Shown piece by piece: positions 50,725 to 60,367 of a stretch of DNA of 62,217 nucleotides (position 1 is the stretch's first letter; every line of letters begins with the position of its first letter). The notes beneath the pieces are model-generated. The model searched no databases, was not told the DNA's origin, and was given only the letters and a program-made list of their open reading frames with translations. A program made the position numbers and the translations under genes. Location: contig JAXMDT010000012.1 in the NCBI GenBank assembly GCA_046348685.1, positions 1 to 62,217 of the forward strand, in the 5' to 3' direction. The DNA is from JAXMDT01 sp046348685 (GTDB lineage Bacteria; Pseudomonadota; Alphaproteobacteria; Rickettsiales; UBA998).

Positions 50725-51870
50725 TCACACTAGTTCAATTTTTCCGCTATCTGTAATTTTAAGACTATATTTGCCATCGAGCAAACCGGCGATTTTTTCA
50801 CCTGCAATGGCATAGCGCCAACCGGAAAGCACGCTGTTCACGGATTTACCCATCGCGATTTCGATGAGATCCTCAGAGGCGGCGAGTAGCCGCGGCGAGA
50901 TGTTTTCTTTTTCGGCGATCACTTTAACAGCGAGCTTTAAAAGATCGAGCAGGGTTTCGTTGTTTTTAGTCACGGCTAGCGGCACATCGAATAAATCGCT
51001 GCCGTCGAAACGAGAAGGATCGGCTGCTTCAATGGCACCCATCAGCCCATCGTAGGTCATTGAGCCGGCGCTTTTACCTAGCCGTACTTTTTGTAATAGC
51101 TCAGCCGATTTCGGTGGATGCAATGCCAGCTCTTGCAGCGTGTCGTCCGTGAAAATCCACTGGCGCGGCAGGTTGCGTTGCTCGGCTTCGATCTCGCGGA
51201 ACTCCGAGAGGGTACGCAAGCGCGCGAGATAGGACGTGTGACGCGAACGGCGCGACAGTCGGCGCCACGCATCTTCCGGCGCGCTGCGGTAGTAGTCTAC
51301 ATCGGTTAGCGGCTGCATCAGCTCATCCATCCAGCTCAGGCGGTTTTTTGCCTTTAGGCGTTCGAGCAGCACCGGATAAATTTCGCGCAGGAACAGTACG
51401 TCGTTAAGTGCGTACGTGACCTGTTTTTCGCTCAGTGGGCGGCGAGACCAGTTCGTATATTGCTGCGATTTGTCGAGCGATTTGCCAAGCACATCGCGCA
51501 CCAATGCTTCATAGCCGATCTGATCACCGAATCCCAGAAGCTGGGCGGCGACTTGCGTATCGAACATGGGGGTGGGCACGAATCCGAGCAGACGGGAGAG
51601 AATTTCCAGATCCTGCTTACCGGCGTGAAATAACTTCAATCCTTTGTTTTCTGTAAGCAGTTTCTTGAGCGGTTCAAGATCAATCGTGTCTGAAAGTGTA
51701 TCGACTGCAATGGCTTCATTGTCCGCGGAAGCAATCTGAATCAGGCAAAGTTTGGGGTAATACGTATTTTCACGCACGAATTCCGTATCGATGGCGAGCA
51801 AGGGAGATGCCATTTCTTTCTCGCAAAAGGCAAGTAGTTCTTCAGTATGCGTGATGACGGCCTGATTCAT
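50725..51870 (-). CDS. rnd: Ribonuclease D
   Basis: 381 residues from ATG 51870; a longer frame from 51909 adds 13 unlikely residues. 3'-5' exoribonuclease that trims tRNA and other RNA precursors. DEDD motifs: AIDTEFVRENTYYPKLCLIQIA (D26/E28 region), LFHAGKQDLEIL, and DVLFLREIY. HRDC domain about 210-290 (RLRTLSEFREIEAEQRNLPRQWIFTDDTL). Length is normal. 39 bases after the DUF167 gene, in the same direction. Confidence 0.95.
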   Translation of the reverse strand: MNQAVITHTEELLAFCEKEMASPLLAIDTEFVRENTYYPKLCLIQIASADNEAIAVDTLSDTIDLEPLKKLLTENKGLKLFHAGKQDLEILSRLLGFVPTPMFDTQVAAQLLGFGDQIGYEALVRDVLGKSLDKSQQYTNWSRRPLSEKQVTYALNDVLFLREIYPVLLERLKAKNRLSWMDELMQPLTDVDYYRSAPEDAWRRLSRRSRHTSYLARLRTLSEFREIEAEQRNLPRQWIFTDDTLQELALHPPKSAELLQKVRLGKSAGSMTYDGLMGAIEAADPSRFDGSDLFDVPLAVTKNNETLLDLLKLAVKVIAEKENISPRLLAASEDLIEIAMGKSVNSVLSGWRYAIAGEKIAGLLDGKYSLKITDSGKIELV

Positions 51871-51909
51871 AATCTGCTGCCCTATAAGACCAAGGCATGC
51901 TTCGGGCAA

Positions 51910-52155
51910 TTATTCTCTTATGCGGATTCTCTTGAAACGCGATGTTTCGCCACTCACGATTTCCAGCGAATGTCTAGGCACATTCCAGCTTTTCGCAAGA
52001 AATTTCAGTAGCTCCAGATTGGCTTTTCCCTGTTCCGGCGTTGCCGCGACCCGGACTTTTTGCCAGCGTTGACCTTTTTCATCCTCAACATGCTCACCAA
52101 AAACGTTTTTTTTAGCATTCGGCGTAATACGCAAGAAGACTATGCGTTCAGTCAT
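51910..52155 (-). CDS. DUF167 (YggU-like) small protein
   Basis: 81 residues from ATG 52155, preceded by AAGGA at 5 bases; the longer frame to 52227 runs into aspS. DUF167 pattern: LRITPNAKKNVFGE, WQKVRVAATPEQGKANLELLKFLAKSWNVPRHSLEIVSGETSRFKRIRI. Function unknown. Divergent from aspS with a 62-base gap. Confidence 0.88.
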   Translation of the reverse strand: MTERIVFLRITPNAKKNVFGEHVEDEKGQRWQKVRVAATPEQGKANLELLKFLAKSWNVPRHSLEIVSGETSRFKRIRIRE

Positions 52156-52217
52156 ATAATCCTTGGCTTTTTTCTTGCTTTCCTTTATATCACGGCAGCT
52201 TAAAGAAGGATACTCCG

Positions 52218-54071
52218 ATGCATGCATTTAGGACGCACACATGTAACGACTTACGCGATAACCATGTTGGCCAAACGGTCAAGATTTCCGGCTGGGTTCA
52301 CCGCAAGCGCGACCACGGGCAGTTGCTGTTCATTGACCTGCGCGACCATTACGGGCTGACCCAGGTGGTGATCAATCAAGGTACGTCCTTTTTCGATACG
52401 CTGACGCATATCAAGCTTGAGAGCGTTATCACTATCACTGGTGACGTCGTGAAACGTACCGAGGACACGATCAATAAAGAGATGTCGACCGGCAGCGTTG
52501 AAGTGGTTGCAAAAGAAGTTGTGATCGAATCGGAAGCAGATCAGGTGCCGATTCAGGTTAATGCCGACCGTGAATTCCCCGAGGACTTGCGTCTGACCTA
52601 CCGTTTCCTTGATCTCCGCCGTGAGAAACTGCACAAGAATATCGTCCTTCGCACCAAGATCATCTCGGCGCTGCGCGCTAAGATGACGGGTAAAGGCTTC
52701 ATGGAATTTCAGACACCGATTCTCACTGCTTCTTCGCCGGAGGGTGCGCGGGATTACCTGGTTCCGTCGCGCGTGCACCCGGGCAAATTCTATGCGCTGC
52801 CGCAAGCGCCGCAGCAATTCAAACAGCTGCTAATGGTCGCAGGCTTTGACCGCTATTTCCAGATCGCGCCCTGCTTCCGCGATGAAGATGCCAGGGCGGA
52901 TCGTTCGCCTGGTGAGTTCTACCAGCTCGATGTCGAGATGAGCTTTGTGACGCAGGAAGATGTATTCTCTGCGATTGAACCGGTGCTTTACGAAGTATTC
53001 CAGGAATTTGCAGACGGCAAGGAAGTGACGAAATATCCGTTCCCGCGCATTACTTACAAAGACGCGATGCTGAAATACGGTGTGGATAAACCGGATCTGC
53101 GTAACCCGATCGAAATCATCGATGCCGGGCATATCTGGCAGGGTTCAGGTTTTGGTATTTTTAACAAAGTGATTGAAGGCGGCGGAATCGTGCGTGCGAT
53201 TCCGGCTCCAGGAACCTCTGAACAGCCGCGTAGCTTCTTCGATAAAATGGTGGCCTTCGCGCAGGAAAAAGGCGCCAAAGGCCTTGCTTATATCGTCTTC
53301 GATAAAGACGGTTCCGCCAAGGGCCCGATTGCAAAATTCTTAGCTCCGGAGAAACTTGATCAGCTAAAGAAAGAAGCAAAGCTGAACAATGGCGATGCCG
53401 TATTCTTTTCCTCCGGTACGGAAGCGGAGGCTGCGACCATTGCCGGTCAGGTGCGCATTGAGCTTGGCAATCAGCTCAATTTGCTTGAAAAAAATATTTT
53501 TAAATTCTGCTGGGTTGTCGATTTCCCGTATTTCGAGTGGAACGAGGACGAGAAGAAAATCGACTTTTCGCATAATCCATTCTCGATGCCGCAAGGCGGG
53601 ATGGAAATCCTCGAAGCGGCGGGCACCGACAAAGAGAAGTTACTCAAGATTCTCGCTTACCAATACGACATCGTTTGCAATGGCGTGGAGCTTTCTTCCG
53701 GCGCGATCCGGAACCATCGCCCGGAAATCATGTACAAAGCATTTGGCATTTGCGGCTACTCCGAGCAGGTGGTGGATGAGCGTTTCGGCGGCATGATCCG
53801 TGCCTTCAAATTCGGCGCTCCTCCGCACGGTGGTTTGGCGCCAGGTGTCGACCGTATGGTGATGCTGCTCGCTGATGAGCCGAATATTCGAGAGGTAATC
53901 GCGTTTCCGATGAATCAGAAAGCGGAAGATTTATTGATGGGCGCACCGGCTACTGCAACAGAAAAGCAGCTGAAAGAACTCAATATTCAGTTGTCACCCA
54001 AAGCGTTGAAAACACTGCAGGAAGAAAAAGAAGCGCCAAAAATTAAGCCCGAAGCGGATGAAGCGGCATAA
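52218..54071 (+). CDS. aspS: Aspartyl-tRNA synthetase
   Basis: 617 residues. Class II synthetase with N-terminal OB-fold (KISGWVHRKRDHGQLLFIDLRDHYG, about 22-46), motif 1 region (GFMEFQTPILTASSPEGARDYLVPSRV), motif 2 (FQIAPCFRDEDARADRSPGEFYQLDVEMSF), the GAD insertion domain and motif 3 (HGGLAPGVDRMVMLLADEP). Size is the usual bacterial type. AAGAAGGA 7 bases before ATG 52218 is a good ribosome-binding site. Whether it also charges tRNA-Asn cannot be told from these motifs alone. Confidence 0.97.
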   Translation: MHAFRTHTCNDLRDNHVGQTVKISGWVHRKRDHGQLLFIDLRDHYGLTQVVINQGTSFFDTLTHIKLESVITITGDVVKRTEDTINKEMSTGSVEVVAKEVVIESEADQVPIQVNADREFPEDLRLTYRFLDLRREKLHKNIVLRTKIISALRAKMTGKGFMEFQTPILTASSPEGARDYLVPSRVHPGKFYALPQAPQQFKQLLMVAGFDRYFQIAPCFRDEDARADRSPGEFYQLDVEMSFVTQEDVFSAIEPVLYEVFQEFADGKEVTKYPFPRITYKDAMLKYGVDKPDLRNPIEIIDAGHIWQGSGFGIFNKVIEGGGIVRAIPAPGTSEQPRSFFDKMVAFAQEKGAKGLAYIVFDKDGSAKGPIAKFLAPEKLDQLKKEAKLNNGDAVFFSSGTEAEAATIAGQVRIELGNQLNLLEKNIFKFCWVVDFPYFEWNEDEKKIDFSHNPFSMPQGGMEILEAAGTDKEKLLKILAYQYDIVCNGVELSSGAIRNHRPEIMYKAFGICGYSEQVVDERFGGMIRAFKFGAPPHGGLAPGVDRMVMLLADEPNIREVIAFPMNQKAEDLLMGAPATATEKQLKELNIQLSPKALKTLQEEKEAPKIKPEADEAA

Positions 54072-54117
54072 TTACTTATAATAAACAAGCGCTAAATCTA
54101 TAGATTGCCAACACTTT

Positions 54118-54141
54118 AAAGGTTAAATATTATTTACCTTT
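54118..54141 (+). promoter_or_regulatory. Hairpin next to the ribosome-binding site of the 54.15-kb orphan gene
   Basis: AAAGGT-T-AAAT-ATT-ATTT-ACCTTT can fold into a 10-bp stem with one bulged T. It ends one base before GGAG (54142-54145), the ribosome-binding site of ATG 54152. Being AT-rich it would be marginally stable, which could matter for translation control; it is also possibly chance in AT-rich DNA. Confidence 0.35.
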
Positions 54142-54151
54142 GGAGTGATTT

Positions 54152-55012
54152 ATGTTCGGTGTCGATTGGAACGGCGATCTGGTTTTTGGTTATGAACAAA
54201 CTGCTGAAAAGTTGGCAATTGCAGTTGTTAATGAAGAGGTAGAATTAAACGGCGAACAAAAAGCCAAGGCAGAGGTAATACTCAAAGCCGCTTGTGGTGC
54301 GTATATTGTAGCCTACCGGCATAATTCCCAAAAATCCTGCGGAGACCAAGTTTATAGTGCATTGCTAGAGGAGGGCTATACACCACACCAGTCAGCCCGT
54401 ATGACGTATCAGATTGCTAAAGCGGCGCTAGGTGAATACGTGACTAACATAAATAGTAATTCAGGTATTAAAAAAACGGAATTTTCATCCATGCTGCTCC
54501 AAACTATTTTTGAAGCCAATATTATGACGCATCAAGAAATAGAAAAATCATTGGCAAATGATTTTAGGATGATTGCCAGCAGTTTAAGAGAAAAATACGA
54601 AGTTTATGTTCATCGTCATGAAATGGTACACAAAGAAGGTGGCGATATTGATCATTGGGCAGAGGAATTTGAAAATGATATCTTTGAAGCCTGTGTACGA
54701 TGCGCTAAAACCTTTAATATTCAGGCGGTCTTGCCAAACTATCTAAATATAAAAGTGGCCGATGCTGAAAAAGACAATTCTTTTCTGCGTAGACATAAAG
54801 TAAAACGGGCTGGCCGAGAAGTAGTGAAAGCTGAATCACAAAAATTGATTAATGAATGCCACGATATGCTACTGAATCATTTTAAAATAGGCATGCCGGA
54901 AGAGCAAGCCAGGGCGCTCTCTACCGACATTATAGATTCTGTTTATAACATTGCCTCTGAAAAAACTTTCGGGCATAAAAATTTGATCCGCCCAAGCGTT
55001 CATGCCCGTTAG
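54152..55012 (+). CDS. AT-rich orphan protein, function unknown
   Basis: 286 residues; no family recognised and no signal peptide or membrane helix. Mostly helical and charged. Visible features: an N-terminal FGVDWNGDLVFGYE, an Ala/Tyr-rich segment (about 46-54), His-rich VHRHEMVHKEGGDIDHW (about 151-167), which is not a clear metal motif, and a basic stretch RRHKVKRAGREVVK (about 214-227). AT-rich codon use contrasts with aspS upstream. Lies between aspS and the convergent flagellin gene (6-base gap). A good GGAG precedes the ATG. Confidence 0.78.
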   Translation: MFGVDWNGDLVFGYEQTAEKLAIAVVNEEVELNGEQKAKAEVILKAACGAYIVAYRHNSQKSCGDQVYSALLEEGYTPHQSARMTYQIAKAALGEYVTNINSNSGIKKTEFSSMLLQTIFEANIMTHQEIEKSLANDFRMIASSLREKYEVYVHRHEMVHKEGGDIDHWAEEFENDIFEACVRCAKTFNIQAVLPNYLNIKVADAEKDNSFLRRHKVKRAGREVVKAESQKLINECHDMLLNHFKIGMPEEQARALSTDIIDSVYNIASEKTFGHKNLIRPSVHAR

Positions 55013-55018
55013 CCAGAA

Positions 55019-56311
55019 TTACCGCCAACTGTTATCGTAGAGTTTTTCAACGGTATTCTCATGCAAACGCATGGTTTGTGTCAGCACCGCGATAGAAGCT
55101 TGCATTTGCACTTGCTCAAGTGCAAAGCTGGTCGACTCAGTAGTGATATTCGTATCCTCATGCAGCGCACGGATTTCGTCAAAGCTTGCTATTTTTACCT
55201 GCAGGAAAGTTGCCTCGAATTCCAGAATTTCCCTGGCGCTACCAGCGTGCACGCGCTCAGAGGTCAAATTATCGAGGGCTTTTTTCGTCAGTTCAAAGGC
55301 GCTCTTTGCAAGATCGGACGTCATCAACGAGCCAACATTGCCGCCGAATAATCGCCCGGTTGTCACATCCGAAGTTGAGAATAAAATATCGCCTAGACCG
55401 TCGAGACCGGAATGCAGTTTGAGCAAAGCGCGGTCTGATTTCACCAGCGACATAGTACGTAGTTGTTCCTGAACGGCATCCATTGCCAGCTTCTGCATGA
55501 ACTTCATGTCGCCTTTGGTGATACGGTCCAGGCCATTGACGGAATAGGCAACGCTTGAGGTAATATCGATAGTCAGCGTCGTGCTATTGATGCTCATACT
55601 GTTGCCGGTCATACGGATATTTTTTACTTCCATCATGATTCGGACATTCTGCGAAAACATCATGGTGCTCTGCAGATTATTCACGTCATTCGCATTAAGC
55701 GTGTCGTTCAATAAATCGACTGTTGGATGATCGTTCCCCAAGACACCTTGCGTCCCCGTCATTGTGACGCCGCCAATTTCAAGATCACTTAAAGATGCCT
55801 GCGACAGGTCATTGGTGAGTTCCAGCGTGTTGGAACGTTGCAGGCTATTATTGTTCAGCAAATAGACATTATGGCTAATATCGCCGCCATTCAGGATATT
55901 CAGTTTGCCAAACGTCGTCGTGTTAGCGATGCGGTCGATCTCGTGACCAAGCTGTTTGTACTCGACATCCAGGTAAGAACGTTCCTTGTTTGTGATTGCG
56001 CCGCTTTGCGCCATAGATGCCAGGGCGCGCATCCGGTCTACCACATCATTGATCTGCTGCATGCCGCCGTCAGCGGTATCGAGCATACTGATGCTTTTCT
56101 GAAGGTTTATAAAGGAGTCGCGTACCTCGGCGAGCTTGCCGCGATAGGTGGTGGCGATGGCCATGGCAGCGACGTCTTCCCCCGCCGTCTGGTGTGCCTT
56201 TCCGGAAGCGAGCGCACCGGTTGAATGCTGGATAGCGGCCGCGACATTGCCCATTCTGGCAGTCGCATACGCGCTTCCGATCTGTGTGTTCAGCGACAGT
56301 GACGTCATCAT
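55019..56311 (-). CDS. Flagellin
   Basis: 430 residues. The conserved N-terminal D0/D1 domain is clear: SLNTQIGSAYATARMGNVAAAIQHSTGALASGKAHQTAGEDVAAMAIATTYRGKLAEVRDSFINLQKSISMLDTADGGMQQI (about 4-86), and the C-terminal domain ends SFALEQVQMQASIAVLTQTMRLHENTVEKLYDNSWR, close to the usual ALAQANQ-x-x-Q-x-LxLL helix but shifted in detail. The central part is about 150 residues. No other flagellar gene is in the window, so it is a lone flagellin copy. Could be used in a filament with other flagellins. Confidence 0.88.
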   Translation of the reverse strand: MMTSLSLNTQIGSAYATARMGNVAAAIQHSTGALASGKAHQTAGEDVAAMAIATTYRGKLAEVRDSFINLQKSISMLDTADGGMQQINDVVDRMRALASMAQSGAITNKERSYLDVEYKQLGHEIDRIANTTTFGKLNILNGGDISHNVYLLNNNSLQRSNTLELTNDLSQASLSDLEIGGVTMTGTQGVLGNDHPTVDLLNDTLNANDVNNLQSTMMFSQNVRIMMEVKNIRMTGNSMSINSTTLTIDITSSVAYSVNGLDRITKGDMKFMQKLAMDAVQEQLRTMSLVKSDRALLKLHSGLDGLGDILFSTSDVTTGRLFGGNVGSLMTSDLAKSAFELTKKALDNLTSERVHAGSAREILEFEATFLQVKIASFDEIRALHEDTNITTESTSFALEQVQMQASIAVLTQTMRLHENTVEKLYDNSWR

Positions 56312-56428
56312 TACCTATGGTCGTTTATCCTACATGGATAGGCATACACTATCATATTTGCTGCAGGAAAACGAGCGGAACGTCATCTAAAAGCTGATTC
56401 GAAAGTATTATTGAAAAAAATGAAGCCT

Positions 56429-57457
56429 TTATGGTGTTTGAATGGAATTATCTCTATCTTTTAATATCTTATCTATGTTTATTTCTCGTGATAATACGGA
56501 GACTTCAGTTAATAAGGATACTCCTTGCGGCAATCTAGGATAGCGCCCCAATATGATGGGCTCTTTTCCGGCGCAGCGTACTGCCTGGTACTTTAAAGCT
56601 TCAGGAAATATCTTTTTTTCCTCCGGCGTTAAAGGCCTTACCCTGTCATAGTTTACGATAAAAGTATTGATGTCAGATCTTGGGACACTTCGTCCGGTGA
56701 CTAAATTAGGAAGAATGATAAACTCCATGATGGCTTTGGTGACTTCCATTAAATAACAGTCTTTACGTGCCCTTTCCCAATCCAGCAATATTGGCTTTTC
56801 ATCCTGAAAGAGCACATTTGAAAGATTCATATCGCCGTGGACAAAACCCTCTGGAAGCGCATGCTTTTTAAGTGCTGTTTTTACCGAACTAACAGCATGT
56901 TCGAACAATGTCCTTAATGACGTATTGCTTACGTAGCTGAAAGAAGGAGCGGCATTCGCTGATGTTAAGATTCTATGGCCAAGCTTTGCTGCCTGGACCA
57001 AATCTCTCCCCGTGTTGAAATTTGGTGGTAATTCTATGTCGTCCCCAATTTTATGCAGTCTGCCTAATTCAAAAGCCAGATGTCTTAGCTGTTGTGTAGA
57101 CGGACGGGTTGAGGGTGTTTGAGGTATGTACCTCGTAACCTCGAAAGGAGTAGTCCCCAATATTCCGGGCTCACCAATCATTTGAGGAACGGAAATATTA
57201 TGTTGGAAAAGTTGTTTTTGCAGGTCGTGCAGGGCCGCAGGGTCCGCTGATTGCCAGTTAAAAGTGAAAAACGTAACGACTAAATCCCCTTTCTCAGTTT
57301 TTAATCGATAACAATCCCGGCATTTGCCGCCGCCGATTTTATGAATAGGATTCTTTCCTAACAGACTTACTTCTTCATTAGGGAAAACATGCTTTAGTAC
57401 TTTTAAAGCATCTTGTATTTCTAACGTTTCGCCAACACGTCTGTGACTATATGCCAT
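56429..57457 (-). CDS. APH-fold phosphotransferase (aminoglycoside/choline kinase-like)
   Basis: 342 residues, AT-rich. The Brenner motif HGDMNLSN has catalytic D209 and N214 (H207 to N214), followed by DWE (D226) for metal binding. N-terminal lobe has IGGGKCRDCYRLKTEKGDLVVTF; the usual ATP-binding lysine position looks like threonine here, so activity is uncertain. Similar folds phosphorylate aminoglycosides, choline, homoserine or sugars. Located 62 bases after secA in the same direction with poor ribosome-binding sequence. No resistance function should be assumed. Confidence 0.85.
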   Translation of the reverse strand: MAYSHRRVGETLEIQDALKVLKHVFPNEEVSLLGKNPIHKIGGGKCRDCYRLKTEKGDLVVTFFTFNWQSADPAALHDLQKQLFQHNISVPQMIGEPGILGTTPFEVTRYIPQTPSTRPSTQQLRHLAFELGRLHKIGDDIELPPNFNTGRDLVQAAKLGHRILTSANAAPSFSYVSNTSLRTLFEHAVSSVKTALKKHALPEGFVHGDMNLSNVLFQDEKPILLDWERARKDCYLMEVTKAIMEFIILPNLVTGRSVPRSDINTFIVNYDRVRPLTPEEKKIFPEALKYQAVRCAGKEPIILGRYPRLPQGVSLLTEVSVLSREINIDKILKDRDNSIQTP

Positions 57458-57519
57458 TCTTTAATATAGCATATTTCTCAGTTAAATAGTTAATAAGTTA
57501 AGACTTTAATGTAATTGTC

Positions 57520-60240
57520 TTAAACTGTAACCCCGTGACAATGCTTGTATTTTTTGCCTGAACCACAGGGACAGAGCTCGTTGCGCCCAACACGTCCCCA
57601 GGTTTCCGGATCATTCGGATCACGTGCTTCCGGTGCCACGCGGGATTGCATCGGGATAATATCAGCTGATTGCTCCGCGCCTTGCAGTGCCGGATCATAA
57701 CGCGATTCATGCAGGCGCCGTGTGGGGGGGCGCATTTCTTCAAGCGCTTCGGGCGGCGCTTCCATACGAATTTGAAGATGCGCCAGACGTGAGATCGTGG
57801 TTTCGCGGAGGTGAGAGAGCATACCTTCGAACAAAGTGAACGCTTCCTGCTTATATTCGTTCAACGGGTCGCGCTGCCCGTATGCACGCAGGCCGATGCC
57901 GGCACGCAAATGGTCGAGCGACAGCAGATGGTCTTTCCAAAGTTGATCGAGCGTCTGCAGCAATACACGCTTGCTGACCGAGCGCATCATCTCTTCGCCG
58001 TAAAGATTGAGTTTATCAGCCCATTGCTCCCCGGTGAGATTGGTAATCCGCTCAAGGATTTCTTCATCGGCAATGCCTTCTTCCTTTGCCCAGTCAACAA
58101 TTGGCAGGTGCAGTCCGTAAACACGGAACATCTCCTTGGCGAGTCCTTCCGTATCCCAGTGCTCGGGATAGGATTTTGCTGGGATATGCTGGGAAACCAA
58201 TGCTTCGTTTACGTCGTGGCGCATAGCCTCGATCGTCTCGGAAGCGTCTTCCGTTTCCATAAGCTCAATGCGCTGTTCATAAATGACTTTCCGCTGATCA
58301 TTCATCACATCGTCGAACTTCAGCAGGTTTTTGCGGATATCATAGTTGCGCGCTTCTACTTTCGATTGCGCGCGCTCGATGGCTTTATTCATCCACGGAT
58401 GGAAAATCGCCTCGCCTTCTTTCAGGCCAAGCTTCTGCAGCATGCCATCGATGCGTTCCGAGCCGAAAATGCGCATCAAATCATCCTCAAGCGAAAGGAA
58501 GAATTTCGAGGCGCCGGGATCGCCCTGACGTCCCGAGCGGCCACGCAGCTGATTGTCGATACGGCGGGATTCGTGACGCTCCGTACCGACGACATAAAGT
58601 CCGCCTGCCTGACGCACATCGGCTTTCGCAGCTTCGATATCGGCTTCGATCTTATTGATGATGCCTTGGCGTTTTACATTGTCTTCAACGTTCTTGATTT
58701 CTTCTTCAATGCGCATTTCGGCATTACCGCCGAGTTTAATGTCGGTACCACGGCCGGCCATGTTAGTAGCAATGGTGACCGCGCCGGGTTTGCCGGCCTG
58801 GGCGATAATATGCGCTTCCTGTTCGTGATAGCGGGCGTTAAGGACATTGTGGGGGATTTTCTTTTTCTTCAGCATGGCGGAGAGCAACTCCGATTTCTCG
58901 ATGCTCACCGTACCAACCAGCACCGGTTGGCGGCGTTCGTGGCATTCCTCAATCAACTTGATAACCGCTTCATATTTTTCACGCGCGGTGCGGTAAATTT
59001 CATCATGTTCGTCTTTACGGGCAACGGCGACATTGGTCGGAATCTCGATCACTTCGAGTCCATAAATATCCGCAAATTCGGTCGCCTCCGTCATCGCCGT
59101 TCCGGTCATGCCTGCGAGTTTCGGATAGAGGCGGAAATAATTCTGGAACGTAATGGAGGCGAGCGTCTGGTTCTCGTTCTGGATGCGCACGTTTTCTTTT
59201 GCTTCCAGGGCTTGATGCAGGCCTTCTGAATAGCGGCGTCCTTCCATCATGCGTCCTGTGAACTCATCGATAATGACGACCTTGTTGTCTTTGACAATGT
59301 AATCAACATCTTTTTTAAATAATACATGCGCTCGCAGAGCCTGATTCATATGGTGAACCACGGACACATTAGCGATATCATAGAGGCTGGCGCCTTCGGC
59401 GATAAGGCCTGCTTCTACGAGGATGCGCTCCATTTTTTCCGTGCCTTCTTCGTTGAAGGCAGCAGAGCGCGCTTTTTCATCCAGTTCGTAATCTTCCGGC
59501 TTGAGATGCACCATCAGTGCATTGATGCTGGTATAGAGGGCGGAGTTGTCCTCGGTCGGGCCGGAAATAATCAGCGGTGTACGCGCCTCATCGATAAGAA
59601 TCGAATCCACCTCGTCGACGATGGCATAGCTGAACGGACGCTGCACCATCATCTCGCGCGCGTACTTCATATTGTCACGCAGGTAATCGAATCCAAGTTC
59701 ATTATTCGTGGCGTAAGTAATGTCGCACTGATAGGCTTGCTGCCGCTCCAGATCATCCATATCGTGCACGATGACGCCGACCGTGAGTCCGAGGAAACGG
59801 TAAATCTTGCCCATCCATTCAGAGTCACGCTTGGCAAGGTAATCATTCACGGTCACGATATGCACGCCGTTGCCTGGCAAGGCGTTCAGGTAAGCGGCGA
59901 GGGTGGCTACCAGCGTTTTGCCTTCACCGGTCTTCATCTCGGCGATGTTGCCTTCATGCAGCACCATCCCGCCGACCAGTTGTACATCGAAGTGGCGCAT
60001 GCCGAGCGTACGTTTGGCTGCTTCACGCACGGCGGCGAATGCATCCGGCATGAGTGAATCCAGCTTCGCGCCGGATTCGAGGCGGGCACGGAACTCAGCA
60101 GTTTTGCCGCGCAATTCGTCGTCGCTCAACGACTCATAGGTTTCTTCCAAAGCATTGATACGTGCAACCCGGTCGCGATAAGTTCTGACCAGACGGTCAT
60201 TGGCGCTGCCGAAGAGTTTGCGGGCGATAGACCCAAACAT
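57520..60240 (-). CDS. secA: Preprotein translocase ATPase SecA
   Basis: 906 residues. Motor that drives Sec export, working with SecYEG and SecB. DEAD-like ATPase motifs: Walker A TGEGKT at 104-109, DEVD at 209-212, SILIDEARTPLIISG, then TVGTVSIEKSELLS, ATNMAGRGTDI and the second ATPase fold QLRGRSGRQGDPG. C-terminal zinc-binding SEC-C motif NELCPCGSGKKYKHCHG (last 20 residues) that contacts SecB. AAGGAAA lies before ATG 60240. A divergent parvulin gene is 127 bases away and a convergent-order APH gene follows; an export-linked pair with the parvulin. Confidence 0.97.
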   Translation of the reverse strand: MFGSIARKLFGSANDRLVRTYRDRVARINALEETYESLSDDELRGKTAEFRARLESGAKLDSLMPDAFAAVREAAKRTLGMRHFDVQLVGGMVLHEGNIAEMKTGEGKTLVATLAAYLNALPGNGVHIVTVNDYLAKRDSEWMGKIYRFLGLTVGVIVHDMDDLERQQAYQCDITYATNNELGFDYLRDNMKYAREMMVQRPFSYAIVDEVDSILIDEARTPLIISGPTEDNSALYTSINALMVHLKPEDYELDEKARSAAFNEEGTEKMERILVEAGLIAEGASLYDIANVSVVHHMNQALRAHVLFKKDVDYIVKDNKVVIIDEFTGRMMEGRRYSEGLHQALEAKENVRIQNENQTLASITFQNYFRLYPKLAGMTGTAMTEATEFADIYGLEVIEIPTNVAVARKDEHDEIYRTAREKYEAVIKLIEECHERRQPVLVGTVSIEKSELLSAMLKKKKIPHNVLNARYHEQEAHIIAQAGKPGAVTIATNMAGRGTDIKLGGNAEMRIEEEIKNVEDNVKRQGIINKIEADIEAAKADVRQAGGLYVVGTERHESRRIDNQLRGRSGRQGDPGASKFFLSLEDDLMRIFGSERIDGMLQKLGLKEGEAIFHPWMNKAIERAQSKVEARNYDIRKNLLKFDDVMNDQRKVIYEQRIELMETEDASETIEAMRHDVNEALVSQHIPAKSYPEHWDTEGLAKEMFRVYGLHLPIVDWAKEEGIADEEILERITNLTGEQWADKLNLYGEEMMRSVSKRVLLQTLDQLWKDHLLSLDHLRAGIGLRAYGQRDPLNEYKQEAFTLFEGMLSHLRETTISRLAHLQIRMEAPPEALEEMRPPTRRLHESRYDPALQGAEQSADIIPMQSRVAPEARDPNDPETWGRVGRNELCPCGSGKKYKHCHGVTV

Positions 60241-60367
60241 GTAATTTCCTTAAGTAAAAAAGCCCCGTAGAGATAAGCGCCGCACAACGCTATGTCAATG
60301 GAATCCCTTGCCAAGTAATCGCTTCTGTGCGATAAGCGTGTCTCTCACTCACCTGAAGGTTATCCCC

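Noticed and set aside
56429..57457. Aminoglycoside resistance gene
   Set aside because: APH-type motifs alone do not show resistance; the fold is shared with choline and homoserine kinases and sequence similarity to known resistance enzymes is not apparent.
57811..59229. 472-codon open frame on the plus strand inside secA
   Set aside because: It is antisense to a well-supported SecA gene, has no family features and reflects the codon bias of the coding strand.
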